6,421 nt of DNA, taken from NCBI GenBank assembly GCA_004552595.1, contig SFNX01000094.1, positions 1 to 6,421 on the forward strand, given 5' to 3'. The stretch's first letter is position 1. Each line of letters opens with the position of its first letter. Positions 5,194-6,421 of the stretch are shown here, one piece after another. The notes under the pieces were generated by a model. The model was not told the DNA's origin. It worked only from the letters and a program-made list of their open reading frames with translations, and ran no database searches. Both the position numbers and the translations under genes were made by a program. The stretch is from Lachnospiraceae bacterium. Lineage in GTDB: Bacteria; Bacillota; Clostridia; Lachnospirales; Lachnospiraceae.

Positions 5194-5251
5194 AATTAAC
5201 CTTTATTTATATTTTGTCAGGATACAATTGTCTTTGTTATATGATATTTAT

Positions 5252-6421
5252 CTATCTGTTATCACGAAGCATGTATTCTTTACTCTGTACAAGACTCTTA
5301 TAAGCAGGCCTTATTATCTTATCTGTTGTGATGAGTTCTTCAAGTCGGTGCGCACTCCATCCGACAATTCTCGCGATTGCAAAAAGCGGCACATAAAGCT
5401 CTCTTGGAATATTTAACATTTCATATACAAATCCGCTGTAGAAGTCTACATTTGGACTTACGCCCTTGAAAATCTTACGCTGCTCAGCAATAATTCTCGG
5501 TGCTATTTTTTCTATATTATTATAAAGAAGCATATCCTTATCGCGCCCCTTAGCAACAGCAAGCTGTTCAACAAAACCTTTAAACACCTGCTCACGAGGG
5601 TCTGAAAGTGAGTAAACCGCGTGTCCCATTCCGTAAATCAGACCTTGTCTGTCGAATGCCTGCTTATTTAAGATTTTACTTAAATACGCAGCAATTTCTT
5701 CTTCATCGGCAAAGTCTTTAACGTGTGCCTTGATGTCATCCATCATATTCATAACCATAAGGTTCGCACCACCGTGTTTACGGCCTTTAAGCGAAGACAT
5801 GGCTGCCGCAATAACAGAATATGTATCAGAGCCTGTTGATGTAACAACTCTTGTCGTAAATGTCGAGTTGTTACCGCCGCCATGCTCCATATGTAGCAGT
5901 AAAGCAACATCAAGCGCTCTTGCCTCAAGCTCTGTGAATTTCATGTCAGGCCTCAAAACACGCAGGAAATTCTCAGCAATCGAAAGTTCACTGCTTGGCC
6001 TGTGAATGTACATACTCTGGTCTTTTTCGTAGTGGTTGTATGCGTGATATCCATACGCCGCCATAAGCGGAAACGTCGCAATCAGCTGCATGCACTGGCG
6101 CAGCACATTTGAAATCTCAATATTGTCCTTTTGTTCATCATACGAGCCAAGCGTCAGTATACTTCTTGTCATCGAACTCATAATATCTGACGATGGTGCC
6201 TTCATAATGACATCTCGTGTGAAATTTGTAGGGAATGTCATCAATTTTGCAAAAACAGCCTGAATCTCATCTAACTCTTCCCGTGTCGGAAGCTCTCCAA
6301 AAAGGAGCAAATAAGCACCCTCCTCGAATGTGAAACGTTCATTCTTACTTCCTGAAATCAAGTCCCTTATGTTGTAGCCTCTATATTTAAGTTCACCTTC
6401 ACACGGACATTTTTCCCCATC
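5252..6421 (-). CDS. gltA: Citrate synthase, C-terminal 389 residues (5' end beyond the right edge)
   Basis: Citrate synthase condenses acetyl-CoA and oxaloacetate to citrate in the cytoplasm, feeding 2-oxoglutarate and glutamate synthesis in anaerobes with a partial TCA cycle. The frame is open through the right edge, beginning DGEKCPCEGELKYRGYNI, where GELxYRGYxIxDL is the family's N-terminal signature. TTG at 6361 is internal, not the start. The three catalytic residues are present: His in SLKGRKHGGAN, His in YGMGHAVYSLSDPRE and Asp in NVDFYSGFVYEML. The substrate-binding ARIVGWSAHRLEEL region follows near the end. The form GMGHAV in place of the commoner GFGHRV is known from Clostridia-type enzymes. 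About 60 N-terminal residues are probably missing. It lies 124 bases upstream of perR, with no clear terminator between, so some readthrough is possible. A 2-methylcitrate synthase activity cannot be excluded. Confidence 0.95.
   Translation of the reverse strand, partial: DGEKCPCEGELKYRGYNIRDLISGSKNERFTFEEGAYLLLFGELPTREELDEIQAVFAKLMTFPTNFTRDVIMKAPSSDIMSSMTRSILTLGSYDEQKDNIEISNVLRQCMQLIATFPLMAAYGYHAYNHYEKDQSMYIHRPSSELSIAENFLRVLRPDMKFTELEARALDVALLLHMEHGGGNNSTFTTRVVTSTGSDTYSVIAAAMSSLKGRKHGGANLMVMNMMDDIKAHVKDFADEEEIAAYLSKILNKQAFDRQGLIYGMGHAVYSLSDPREQVFKGFVEQLAVAKGRDKDMLLYNNIEKIAPRIIAEQRKIFKGVSPNVDFYSGFVYEMLNIPRELYVPLFAIARIVGWSAHRLEELITTDKIIRPAYKSLVQSKEYMLRDNR

Noticed and set aside
6359..6361. TTG at 6361 as the start of citrate synthase.
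   Set aside because: The frame continues to the edge and encodes the family signature GELKYRGYNIRDL upstream of it.

Overview
The window looks like chromosome from an anaerobic, low-GC Firmicute, most likely a motile member of the Clostridia such as a Lachnospiraceae relative. The grounds are the AT-rich DNA, strong GGAGG-type ribosome binding sites, TTGACA/TATTAT promoters, a PadR plus DUF1700 pair, a rubrerythrin and superoxide reductase set, and a Clostridia-style citrate synthase. The genus cannot be fixed from this sequence. All genes but one lie on the minus strand. The code is standard: TGG is used for Trp in the genes read.

From left to right: (1) 1-612 holds a PadR-type repressor and the start of a DUF1700/HAAS membrane protein, overlapping by 14 bases. 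They are read from a near-consensus promoter whose spacer is filled by a 21-bp near-palindrome, a probable autoregulatory operator. (2) 793-2748 is a transmembrane chemoreceptor (dCache, HAMP, MCP signalling domain) interrupted by one in-frame TGA at 2236-2238. Both halves are in the same frame, so this is a nonsense change and not a frameshift. A possible sigma-D (flagellar) promoter and an 11-bp inverted repeat lie upstream. (3) 3001-3714, on the plus strand and divergent from the receptor, encodes an apparent LytTR DNA-binding domain followed by a PAS-like domain. It has its own sigma-A promoter and ends at a hairpin shared with the convergent operon. (4) 3751-5127 is a compact oxidative-stress operon: PerR-like Fur regulator, rubrerythrin, then desulfoferrodoxin (superoxide reductase). 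(5) 5252 to the right edge is the C-terminal 389 residues of citrate synthase, whose N-terminus lies outside the window.

The oxidative-stress genes form a coherent unit. Superoxide reductase turns superoxide into peroxide, rubrerythrin reduces peroxide to water, and the regulator, which carries the PerR-type metal ligands, presumably senses peroxide and represses the operon. The receptor and the LytTR-PAS protein share a 252-bp divergent region and may be linked in regulation, but this is only inference from position. No RNA gene, CRISPR array, insertion sequence or phage element was seen. The parts least explained by known annotation are the LytTR-PAS architecture, the interrupted chemoreceptor and the inverted repeats in the intergenic regions.
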